NCBI GenBank assembly: GCA_009746045.1
Contig: RPFO01000080.1
Coordinates: 8,040,207 to 8,104,206 of the forward strand
Source: Mesostigma viride
Lineage: Eukaryota; Streptophyta; Mesostigmatophyceae; Mesostigmatales; Mesostigmataceae
Length of the DNA stretch: 64,000 bases
Direction of reading: 5' to 3'
Positions within the stretch are counted from its first letter, which is position 1, and the number at the start of each line of letters is the position of its first letter. Shown here one piece after another: positions 1 to 8,088 of this stretch. The notes under the pieces are model-generated. The model had not been told where the DNA came from, ran no database searches, and saw only the letters and a list, made by a program, of their open reading frames with translations. A program made the position numbers and the translations under genes.

Positions 1-985
1 TAATGACACTAAAATCTGTTTTAGTTCCTTTAACTCGGTAGGGCCCATTCTATACATCGGAGAGTGCGTAGGAACTGCACCGTCCTTGATAACTACACGG
101 TGTAAAACAGAACGAGGAGGAGGATAAGAAGGAGTCTTTTCTTCAAAAACCTTTGAGGAATCTATCACAGCCATGTATCTTACTATTTCATTTTCAGTAA
201 ATCCCACTCCTATTGTATCCACTGTGTTTATATCTATATCCACACTATTATTAGTGATAGGTATCTCCTGTACTTCTAACTGAAGGAACATACATAATAA
301 ATATCCATATTCCTTTAGTTCAGAACGCAACTCATCATTGGACATTAATACTTCAGGTATAGGTCTTACAGGAGGATCAACAGGTGTAGGAGGAGTAATA
401 TCTACCAAGGATAAATTTTCCAATCTATAATGACGTTCAGGTACCCAGTAAGAGCTATCTGGAAACCAAATGACCATGGTATCATAATTAATAGTAATCT
501 TATTATCCTGGTGCCAATCTAATCCTAGTAATACATCAGCGGTAGTGATAGGGCCTATAGTGGCCGTCAGGTTGACAGTACGTCCTTGTATAACCATGGG
601 AAGGGACACCGTACCCGGGGAATGACTGGTGCGACCATCAGCATAATGAACAGTAACGGGTTTGGTGTGAGGGGTAGGGACTAGTCCTAAACGCCTAACT
701 AGGGCTCGCTCACAAAGGAGCTAGCCGCACCGCTATCTACCAACACAGAGACATTCAAGAGTTCATCAGCATGCAAGAAGGGTCTACAACAGTGTGAGGG
801 ACGGTTAAACCACCATTCAAGAACATAAGAGGACGCACACGTAGTGGTAGGGAAGATTCAGCTCCTACAGAGGTTATAAAAACAGGCAGGCAAAAATTTT
901 TATCTGGGGTACTATCTAAGGACCTGTCCAGGTTACCCCCGGCTGACAGGCCTACTGTTCCCCCTCCCCCCCAAATCCATAGGAA
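1..985 (-). pseudogene. Ty3 Pol fragment: protease and start of reverse transcriptase
   Basis: The linker begins in the +1 frame relative to Gag near 985 (frame passing through NFCLPVFITS). The frame changes again near 785 to give LVDSGAAS, the retropepsin active-site motif, and again near 715. Downstream come LLGLDWHQDNK (the second conserved protease motif) and, near base 50, an RT N-terminal motif with PMYRMGPTEL. RT catalytic motifs are outside the window. Three frame changes in about 300 bases suggest decay or local sequence errors. No ATG opens the frame, as expected for Pol made as a fusion. Confidence 0.75.
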
Positions 986-2624
986 CTAACCCCGAAGAAG
1001 ACCCTGGCGAAAAAGCCACTGCTGGAGGGTCACGAGGGAGCGAAGAGGGTGCGGGAGCCTGATTATCATAGGGGAACCCTGGGGATCCTGTCTGCACAGC
1101 ATTCAGCCTACTAGGGGTAGCTGAAGGAATGCGTCCTGAAGTAGGACGAATAGGAGCACGCTGAGGGGTACGAGGAGGGCGAGCGTCGGGATGAGGGGGA
1201 GCACCCGAAAGGAACTTGGGGCACTCACGTTTAAGATGACCTACTTCCTTACAATGATAGCATGTGATATGAGAGACATCAAGGGCTGAAAGGTCAGTAA
1301 CACAGATATCTAATTCTTCTACATAGGAGTTCTCCTCCTCAGGGGTAAGGATAATATTATTAATACGGGAACGGGTAGGAAGAGAAGGGGTGGTGAAGAA
1401 ATCTGCTACACGCAAGAGATGCTGGCGCACATGCTTGAGGGGCAGATCAGTAAAACGGTAGGCAGAGAACTGGCGCTTGACTTCACGTAATAAGGGTCTA
1501 CTGAGGCCTTGGAGGAAGCGAGCACGTACTTCTGCACCCGACAAATCCCTAATTCGTACCATCTGAGCATCAAACTCTTTCATATACTCCTTAAATGATT
1601 TAGTACCCTGCTGCAAGGTACCAAAGGCTAATCTATCCTGCCAATCTGAATCAGGAGGGACTAAATGGTTCTCTAAACGCTTAAACAATTCTGCTACAGA
1701 GTTAGGGTAGGCATGAGAGGCCAAAGACTCACACTGAATGAGGTTAGCAAGCTCAGGAGTAATACAGGTTGTGAGATAGTGAGGAACTAATACAGCATCA
1801 GAAAGACGCCATCTATTATGATTCTGCCACGACTCCGTGTTCTGGGTAAGCAACATAATAAAGGTGAAAAACTGTTGAGGGGTAGACTTGACATCCAGCT
1901 TGGGAAGGTTAGCAAAGAGGGGAAGAGCAGGGGGCTTAGGGGGATTAGAAGAGTCAGTTTTTCCCATAGGGCCACTATCTTCCACTGCTACATAAGCGGG
2001 ATAGAAGGAAGGAAGAGGAAAAGTCTTGGGTAGGGGTCTAGAAGGGGCCACCGTTTCAGGCTGGTGCCCATAAGAGAAGGGGACAGTATATTGCTCACGA
2101 AGAGAGGAATAGGCAAAATGATCATAATTTCTGTCATCTAAGGGCATGGTGCTGAAATCACTATTAACTTCTAAATCAGCCACACGGGTAGGGACCTGGG
2201 CTGCCTCATAGGCCGTCTCAGGGTAGGACCAGGAAGCAGGTGGGTAAAAGGGAACTGCACTAGGGCGCCCAGAAGGACCGACAGGGGCAGAGGCACGACC
2301 CGTGTTAAGAGCAGGCATGGAAGGCACAGGGTGGGAAGGAGGCCTAAAAACATTGTTAGTTAGTGAGGACCTGCTGGAGGGTTGAGCCAAGGTTGCAGGA
2401 GGGGCAGGGGCCTGGTTCAGGGTAAGGGAAGGGTCATCACTAAATCTGACTTGCATACGTTGACGTTGTTCATAGGTAGGAGGGGTAAGTGAGGGACGAC
2501 GGCGACCATCAGCAAGAGGAGAAGGAGGTGAGGCACGAAGGTTACCTTGAGGAGTGAGATGGTGCACCGTTTCAAGTGAGTCCCGTCGGTTACCACGATT
2601 GTTGTTATTATTATTATTATTCAT
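933..2624 (-). CDS. Gag-like capsid/nucleocapsid protein of the Ty3 element
   Basis: 563 residues, opening with a run of eight Asn and a Pro/Ser/Arg-rich region of about 230 residues. A helical capsid-like region follows (about 240-420), with the pattern W...F..LQQGTKSF.EYMKEFD..........A.V.ARFLQGL, characteristic of Ty3 Gag. Near residue 460 is a CCHC zinc knuckle, CYHCKEVGHLKREC (CX2CX4HX4C). The ORF is intact. It ends at a TAA just after a G-rich stretch, and the next coding frame (about 985 downward) continues in +1. Expression as a Gag-Pol fusion by +1 frameshift is possible but not shown. Confidence 0.85.
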   Translation of the reverse strand: MNNNNNNNNRGNRRDSLETVHHLTPQGNLRASPPSPLADGRRRPSLTPPTYEQRQRMQVRFSDDPSLTLNQAPAPPATLAQPSSRSSLTNNVFRPPSHPVPSMPALNTGRASAPVGPSGRPSAVPFYPPASWSYPETAYEAAQVPTRVADLEVNSDFSTMPLDDRNYDHFAYSSLREQYTVPFSYGHQPETVAPSRPLPKTFPLPSFYPAYVAVEDSGPMGKTDSSNPPKPPALPLFANLPKLDVKSTPQQFFTFIMLLTQNTESWQNHNRWRLSDAVLVPHYLTTCITPELANLIQCESLASHAYPNSVAELFKRLENHLVPPDSDWQDRLAFGTLQQGTKSFKEYMKEFDAQMVRIRDLSGAEVRARFLQGLSRPLLREVKRQFSAYRFTDLPLKHVRQHLLRVADFFTTPSLPTRSRINNIILTPEEENSYVEELDICVTDLSALDVSHITCYHCKEVGHLKRECPKFLSGAPPHPDARPPRTPQRAPIRPTSGRIPSATPSRLNAVQTGSPGFPYDNQAPAPSSLPRDPPAVAFSPGSSSGLVPMDLGGRGNSRPVSRG

Positions 2625-2796
2625 AGTAGGAGTATTGGTAGGTATAGGCGACAGTTACCACCCACTGGATCCATTTTTGTTTAAGTAAATGATCAAAAAT
2701 CTAACTGAAAGCAACAAGGATAAAGGACAAGGCCTAATAAAGGCAAGGAAAGAAAAGAAAAAGCTTTTAATGGCTTAAAAGAAGGAACAATTTAAA

Positions 2797-3189
2797 TCAA
2801 TCCTTTTTAACAACAGTAATGGATAGGGAACCGAATTCTAAGGTGAGAGGAGTATCTAAGCTAGATGAGGATGCAGCCCTCTTAGGGGGAGACGAAGGAG
2901 GGGTAGCAAAATCTAGAGCTTCTACAGGAGGGCGACCATGAGGAGTAGAACGTACGTGTAGGCCTAGATCTGATACGCTATGGTCTATAAGGAATTGTTG
3001 AGCTTCCTCGAAGGTAACAAATTTCTTATACCTAATTACATTATATGTACGATTTTGCACTATCTTCCTAGCATCTGACCAAGAGAGGAAAATGGCTGAC
3101 CATTGAGGGGTAATAACTACGTAATACTTAGCTAAACTATTATCACTAGATGAATGGGAAGGCGCAGTAAAAACACGACGTTGACTCAT
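2797..3189 (-). CDS. Small extra ORF with RNase H1 N-terminal (Cauli_VI-like) domain
   Basis: A 130-residue ORF starting MSQRRVF, placed between the LTR and Gag of the Ty3 element on the same strand. Residues about 21-68 hold the pattern KYYVV....W.AIFLSW.DA...V...........YKKF.TFEEAQQFL. This matches the small hybrid-binding domain at the N-terminus of eukaryotic RNase H1, also present in caulimovirus protein VI. In those families the domain binds RNA/DNA hybrids or dsRNA. The C-terminal half is Ser/Pro-rich. No RNase H catalytic residues follow, so a nucleic-acid-binding accessory role is inferred, not shown. The position ahead of Gag is unusual for Ty3 elements. Confidence 0.7.
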   Translation of the reverse strand: MSQRRVFTAPSHSSSDNSLAKYYVVITPQWSAIFLSWSDARKIVQNRTYNVIRYKKFVTFEEAQQFLIDHSVSDLGLHVRSTPHGRPPVEALDFATPPSSPPKRAASSSSLDTPLTLEFGSLSITVVKKD

Positions 3190-3705
3190 GATAACTCACC
3201 TGGCGTGTCTTGTGATGTCAAGCTAGACGAGGTAGGGGTAGGCGACTTAGCTGGACGATCTGGATCACCGAAAGAAGAAGGAGGGCGGAAGTTTCCAGCT
3301 CTCGTCCTAAGTCAGCGGCCGGATATCCAGCGCTCGTCCTAACACAGCGCCCCGTAACTCTGCGGGTGCGGCCGTCTAATAAAGCAGCAGCACAAGGAAA
3401 AAGGTGTAGGTACTGCGACGCTAATCGTCTCCGAACAGTAATACTCCCCTATCTAAGACAGGAAACAACCGTAAGCAGGAAAACAAGGCGAAGGACAGGC
3501 TAACTACGAAAGGATTTATCCGCTGTGAGCAGGTCTAGCTTCTAGGTAGAGCGTGTCCCGAAACGGGCAGCACTACTCTCCTAGCTTGAAGGCGACCCGC
3601 CCATTACCTATCAAGGAAGTGTCGACTTCTTGTTCCTGGACGCGGAAGGGGTCTTGAACAGGTGTATGTGGCAAGGGATAGTCGTCTCGTTCACTACCTA
3701 CTGAA
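3190..3705 (-). other. Untranslated leader of the Ty3 element
   Basis: About 515 bases between the primer-binding site and the first credible ORF. No domain-bearing ORF was found. A 105-residue Arg/Gly-rich frame at 3573-3890 straddles the LTR edge and is judged spurious. Confidence 0.5.
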
Positions 3706-3720
3706 GTTCCTCCGGAACCA
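3706..3720 (-). promoter_or_regulatory. Primer-binding site of the Ty3 element
   Basis: On the minus strand, one base after the LTR end, the sequence reads TGGTTCCGGAGGAAC. A TGG start directly after the LTR fits pairing with a tRNA 3' CCA end. I cannot say which tRNA. The site is partly self-complementary (GTTCC/GGAAC). Confidence 0.55.
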
Positions 3721-3721
3721 T

Positions 3722-4294
3722 TGTTACGCCGCGGATATCTACCTCCACCTCTACCTCTAATGGGCCTGATACTACCTAAACTGGTCAGGCCTCCTCTACT
3801 TAACCCTCTGGCGAAAGACGAACGTGACGGAGCTGATCTCAATGCATTAACGTAAGTGTTACTATAATACGCCATACAACCATTTATCAAAACCCGTTTA
3901 CTCCAGGAATAGAGGAAGGAAACACAACTACACTGCCGTGACCCAAGCCTAAATGTGTCAATTCATTTAACACACGCCGAGTGCACACACAAGGGGTAGA
4001 ACGCGCATAAATGGTCACCAACGGTCCAACACGCTCGGGCCGACATGGCCCTCGCCTACAGATGCACGCTGGTCCACTACATCTACTGATGCACGCTGGT
4101 CCACTACATTCTACCACAGGATCAGGACCACTGGTAAAGTACGCGGCGTGGCGCCCAACGGCACCCAATGTACCACAGTACTGTTACGAGGACAATAATG
4201 TCCCGGTAGGAGCCTAAACGTAAACCTAGGGACAACCGAGGCAAAAGACCTAATTTACGTCCGTAACTACAACGAATTGTTACGCGACGTAACA
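3722..4294 (-). repeat. 5' LTR of the Ty3 element
   Basis: About 573 bp. On the minus strand it starts TGTTACGTCGCGTAACA and ends GCGTAACA, so it has TG...CA termini with 7-bp inverted ends (TGTTACG/CGTAACA). The first 17 bases are themselves a hairpin with a 3-nt loop. It aligns along its whole length with 33310-33872, and homology stops at the same terminal CA in both copies. A primer-binding-site-like TGG sequence follows one base inside it. Confidence 0.85.
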
Positions 4295-4316
4295 GTGGCT
4301 CCCGCTCAGTCCAGCT

Positions 4317-5792
4317 TTGGGACAGATAGCTGCGGTTCTCCAGTGCCCCCGGGTGTTTTCCTACCTTTCTACCCCTGTGGGTCGCTCCTGCCTACGGGAT
4401 GTTTTCCCCTGGCTTCCGGCCGAGGGTGATGCGGAAGTAGATGAGAACCCCTGCGACCTTCTACGGGCAGTAGAGTTCATGGAGATAGCCGACCAGACAG
4501 CGGGCGTAGGATTGGGCGACCCTACTCCTACGGACGCGCCAGTAGAGGCACAGTATACTCCTGAGTATTCGGCCTCCCCTGCGGCGTCCTCCTCTTCAGT
4601 GTCGGCGCCTTCCCCTGTCCCGTCTTCACCGAGGTCGGTCCTGTGCGCTTCGGTGGAGCCTACCCCTTTGGGCTCTGGTCGTGAGCCTGATCCTCTTTCG
4701 GCGACAGTTTCTGCGATGCAGGCGCAGATTCAGTCCCTGACGGCGGCCTTCGGGGCCTTCATGGCGGCCCAGGCGCACGCTCCAGCCACGCCAGGTGGGG
4801 TGTCTGCCGCAGCTGTGCCCCCTTCCCCTTCGGTCGCCTCGACGTCTACGGGTCCGTCTGTGCCGCGCGAGCCCTCGGCGGCTGCGGTTCCCTCTGTTGC
4901 TGCGGCCCCTACGCCTCCGGCTACCTCTGCGCCTGCTACTGACGTACCTGCGCCTCGGCGCGAGTCTGCCGTCCCAGCGGCCGCGCCCGTCGCCGCCGCG
5001 TCCGAGCCGCCCACCACGTCAGCGCCGCCCTCGCGGGGTTTCTTCAGCGACCCGGGCGGTCTTCCCAGGCTTTGGGAGGGCGGTCCTCCGCAGAGGATCC
5101 CGGTGCCTGACTGGAGCTTAGACGGTAACCAGTCGTATGCCGGATTGCCTGTCCCCACGGGCCCTATTTTCAACATGTGGCCTGGTGGTGCTCCGCCTCC
5201 AGAGACCAGCGCGCCAGCTGCGGAGGCGGGTCCGTCGCGACCCCCTGCGGCATCGGGTCCGACGCGGCCCCCTGTTGTACCGGCGTCGTCTGCGTCTGTG
5301 CCGGTTCCTACCCCTTCGTCGGCCCCTGTCCCTTCGGCCCCGCGGTCTTTGGCTACGGTTGTTCGGTCCAGTGGCTCTGATCCTCGCGCCACCCGCGCTG
5401 CTGATTCCCTTCGGGAGTTGTCTGAGGGCGATCGGGATCGGGCCCCTTCTGTGGTGCATGCGACTCCGGAGTCGCGCGACACGCCTGTCTTTGGGTACGG
5501 TATGTCTGCGCTCGCCTGCCGCCAGTGTGACCTGCCGCGCGCCTCCACCGAGCTTGCCATTTCACCCATGTCCTACGGGTTCTCCCAGGTGTGTCGGGCG
5601 CCGCGGGACCGTGGCCTACCAGTAGAGACTGATCGGCCTCCCTTCGATATGGTTATTTTAGCTGATCCGGTGCACTATACTTTTCGTCCGAGGGTAGTAA
5701 AAAGCATCCGAGGCGTAAATTACGAGGTCTTATCTTACTACCTAGATCCGAGGCGTGAGATCCAACGCCGTAATCATTACTACGTAGGATGA
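4317..5792 (+). CDS. Pro/Ala/Ser-rich ORF of unknown function
   Basis: The frame is open for 491 codons from 4317, but the first in-frame ATG is at 4479 (MEIADQTAG), giving about 437 residues. Most of it is low-complexity Pro/Ala/Ser with short charged pieces. The last about 90 residues are more ordinary and end DPRREIQRRNHYYVG. I recognise no domain, signal peptide or membrane segment. It begins 23 bases outside the Ty3 LTR on the opposite strand, so the Ty3 element may have landed in its 5' region. The last 60 coding bases share sequence, inverted, with 32180-32240. It may be an element-encoded protein. Confidence 0.4.
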   Translation: MGQIAAVLQCPRVFSYLSTPVGRSCLRDVFPWLPAEGDAEVDENPCDLLRAVEFMEIADQTAGVGLGDPTPTDAPVEAQYTPEYSASPAASSSSVSAPSPVPSSPRSVLCASVEPTPLGSGREPDPLSATVSAMQAQIQSLTAAFGAFMAAQAHAPATPGGVSAAAVPPSPSVASTSTGPSVPREPSAAAVPSVAAAPTPPATSAPATDVPAPRRESAVPAAAPVAAASEPPTTSAPPSRGFFSDPGGLPRLWEGGPPQRIPVPDWSLDGNQSYAGLPVPTGPIFNMWPGGAPPPETSAPAAEAGPSRPPAASGPTRPPVVPASSASVPVPTPSSAPVPSAPRSLATVVRSSGSDPRATRAADSLRELSEGDRDRAPSVVHATPESRDTPVFGYGMSALACRQCDLPRASTELAISPMSYGFSQVCRAPRDRGLPVETDRPPFDMVILADPVHYTFRPRVVKSIRGVNYEVLSYYLDPRREIQRRNHYYVG

Positions 5793-5885
5793 TAGGTAGT
5801 AATTTTACTAGCCGTAAGTAAGAGTAACGTTACGACTGCACATCTTTGGTAGTACATTACCGACAGAGTAAATTACCGCGACGGG
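5680..5885 (+). repeat. Degenerate GTAAATTAC satellite and LINE target site
   Basis: The end of the preceding ORF and its 3' flank contain repeated GTAAATTAC, TAGTAATTT and TACATTACC pieces related to the cleaner 15-bp satellite at 26236-26355 and 32068-32240. Bases 5871-5885 (AATTACCGCGACGGG) are the left target-site duplication of the downstream LINE, repeated at 14360-14374. Confidence 0.5.
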
Positions 5886-6462
5886 CCCCAACGAGCCTTC
5901 GGTCACAAGTGAGCTCCATCTACAAACGTAGCGAGGCTATGGCGGCGTAGAGGATAGCAGGCGATAGCTTCGGCCATCCGCGACCAGCGACATACCAACG
6001 GATTCGCCGTGAAAAGGTGCGTCTAACGATACCCATATAAGCAACTTTCATTTGGTCATTGAGCCGCCACGCTATCTGTGATGTCGGCTGGCAAGGCGTA
6101 CAGGAAGTACGGCTGATGCCTAGAGGCATACAGAATAGCGTGACGGCTCACTAGAAATGGACCTGGAATAGTGGTAGAACAGCTCAGGAAGCTGGACGCT
6201 TCCTGGTAGTGCTGTTTCTACTCACCCTTTACACCTTTAACCATGCGATCCTGCTGAGGAACAGGCTCTCGCATAACTCGGTGACCGGAAGTCACCATGA
6301 CACCCGATACAGACCCAACCTGACATTGCAGTCACGGACGGTGCAATGCAGGCTTTCCCCCAGCATAACCCCCGGAATGGGACACCTTTTTTCGCTATCT
6401 AACTCTTTATTGCTCCTGTTGTCCTCGTTGTCATACCTGCAGATTACCGCCTACTACACCGG
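5886..6462 (+). other. 5' UTR and presumed internal promoter of the L1-type LINE
   Basis: 577 bases between the inferred 5' end (set by the target-site duplication) and the ORF1 start. LINEs of this kind normally carry an internal promoter here. I see no clear TATA or other recognisable element. An open frame at 6209-6589 overlaps the ORF1 start and shows no domain. Confidence 0.5.
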
Positions 6463-8088
6463 ATGGCAAACCCCGATCCCTCCTGGGAGGAACGCCTTCG
6501 GCTGGCACAACCCCAGGGTGACCTACAAGCGCTGGCGGCGGGAAAAATACCATGGACTCCAGTGTTGGCCTCCAGCTACGCTAATATGAGCAAACGCATG
6601 CTCGTCCTCGAGGTCCAGGGCAAGAACCTTTCTCAAGCGGATAAACGTGCAGCCGCCGCTACCGTGGCAGGGCGTTCAGGCCAGGTGATTCAAGGTCTCA
6701 AGGGCCACCCCAACATTGAGATCTGTTTCTTTACTCCGGAGACAGCCAAATCGGTCCTGGACACCCTCACAACGGTTAACTCCCACCCTGGGGTCACCGT
6801 GGGCGGAACATTTATCCCGGTACGCTATTGGCGCCATACAGACCTGGCGGGGACATACCACTTGACCCTGCACAACGTCCCTGGCTGGATCCGGACTCGA
6901 GAGACCCTGAATGAAATCTTTAAGCCCTACGGATCGCTTCATGGGTTGAACCTGCCCAACAAGGTGGAGGACCTTCCTCGCACGGGTGGTGGCAACTCCT
7001 ACCAAGCCTACAGCATTGTCTGCAGCTACACGCCCCGGTTCGAACCGGACCAAGGGCTAGGACTGAACGGCACTGGGCAGATCTACGGGTGCCCCGGCGG
7101 CTATTCCGGCACCTCGCCACGCTGCCTACCGGACATTCTGCAAATCCCCATCATGGAGTTCGACATTGCTAAGCTGGCCGACTCTCGGGTGACTACCCAA
7201 ATCAACATGGAACCGCTGCTATGTATCACCTGCATGTGCTCGCGTGAACATTTATCCAACGCGTGCCCAGAGGCCCTCAGGCTTGCAGCTGCCAAGCAAC
7301 AGCGGCTCGGTGGCCTGCAAACCGAGCAGGACCCAGCGGCGCCCCCAGAGGCGGTCCCACCGCACGTGCTCATCAACCGCTACATCATGGGCGGCTACGG
7401 CGAATGGGATCTGCAACAACTAGACATCCCCAAGGACGCCTCGGTGGGCAGCCACCTCTACCCATACATCACCTCGGCCAATCAACCCAACAAGGTACTC
7501 TGCACCGTCGCTGCGGATAACAGCCCCAGCTTGTTGATGCACAAGCCCATGGGGGCTAGGACAGGGCGGCCACTTGACATCTGGACGGAAACGGAGGACT
7601 TTCTCAAACGTAACCAGCTCGACACGCTTGTACAAGTCTCGCGAAACGCGCGCCGGCTGTCCATCATGTTAGACGCTTCAATTGACTACCGCCCCAGGGC
7701 TGGCACCATCTATATCCTGAAAACACTAGTGCCATGCCTCACATCCAAGGAAGGAGACTTCGCAACAGCCGGGGCTCGCTTGGTCTGGACCAACGAGGAG
7801 GCCGCACTGAAATCCATCGGGGTTACGTCGGCCCAACTCAAGAGCATCCTCCGACGCGTCCCCGGGGCGAACTACGTGGATCCCCCGGGAGCGCACAACC
7901 AGCCGTCACCGTCTGATCCGGCGGCACGGCTGCCGGCCCTACCCCATGATCTCGACATGATGCCCTCCTCAACTGGCTCTCTCGAGGAAGCGCCAGCGCA
8001 GGACGACCCCTCGGCCAAACGGGCGCAGCCAACGGTCACCACAGCCGACGCAACCAAGCGGGCGCGTGCATCGTCTTCCAAGGCATGA
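6463..8088 (+). CDS. LINE ORF1 protein (RRM-like, CCHC knuckle)
   Basis: 541 residues starting MANPDPSWEERLRL. Residues about 45-110 and 125-180 look like two RRM-type folds (MLVLEVQGKNLS...; GTYHLTLHNVPGWIRTRETLNEIF), as in plant L1 ORF1 proteins. A knuckle CITCMCSREHLSNAC (CX2CX5HX4C) lies at about residues 252-266. The tail is Pro/Ala-rich and ends with a basic patch (KRAQP...KRARASSSKA) that could act as a nuclear signal. ORF1 proteins coat LINE RNA and help carry it to the insertion site. The reading frame overlaps the open frame of ORF2 by 23 bases. The frame is intact. Confidence 0.85.
   Translation: MANPDPSWEERLRLAQPQGDLQALAAGKIPWTPVLASSYANMSKRMLVLEVQGKNLSQADKRAAAATVAGRSGQVIQGLKGHPNIEICFFTPETAKSVLDTLTTVNSHPGVTVGGTFIPVRYWRHTDLAGTYHLTLHNVPGWIRTRETLNEIFKPYGSLHGLNLPNKVEDLPRTGGGNSYQAYSIVCSYTPRFEPDQGLGLNGTGQIYGCPGGYSGTSPRCLPDILQIPIMEFDIAKLADSRVTTQINMEPLLCITCMCSREHLSNACPEALRLAAAKQQRLGGLQTEQDPAAPPEAVPPHVLINRYIMGGYGEWDLQQLDIPKDASVGSHLYPYITSANQPNKVLCTVAADNSPSLLMHKPMGARTGRPLDIWTETEDFLKRNQLDTLVQVSRNARRLSIMLDASIDYRPRAGTIYILKTLVPCLTSKEGDFATAGARLVWTNEEAALKSIGVTSAQLKSILRRVPGANYVDPPGAHNQPSPSDPAARLPALPHDLDMMPSSTGSLEEAPAQDDPSAKRAQPTVTTADATKRARASSSKA

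Larger units (their letters stand above)
1..4294 (-). mobile_element. Ty3/gypsy-type LTR retrotransposon, 5' half
   Basis: Read on the minus strand, the order is LTR, primer-binding site, leader, small extra ORF, Gag with a CCHC knuckle, then protease and the start of RT, running off the window at base 1. The protease carries a DSGA motif and a later LLGLDW motif, and the RT begins with a PMYRMGPTEL-like stretch; both are typical of Ty3/gypsy. The 3' half and 3' LTR lie outside the window. A second LTR of the same family is at 33310-33872 in the opposite orientation. Pol has several frame changes within about 300 bases, so this copy looks inactive unless they are sequence errors. Confidence 0.85.

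Noticed and set aside
3573-4168. Arg/Gly-rich ORFs in the Ty3 LTR, partly conserved at 33509-33890
   Set aside because: Conservation is explained by LTR homology; stops and frame differ between the two copies and the frames cross the LTR edge.
4730-5569. Minus-strand Gly/Ala/Arg-rich ORF
   Set aside because: Mirror frame of the GC-rich Pro/Ala/Ser ORF on the plus strand.
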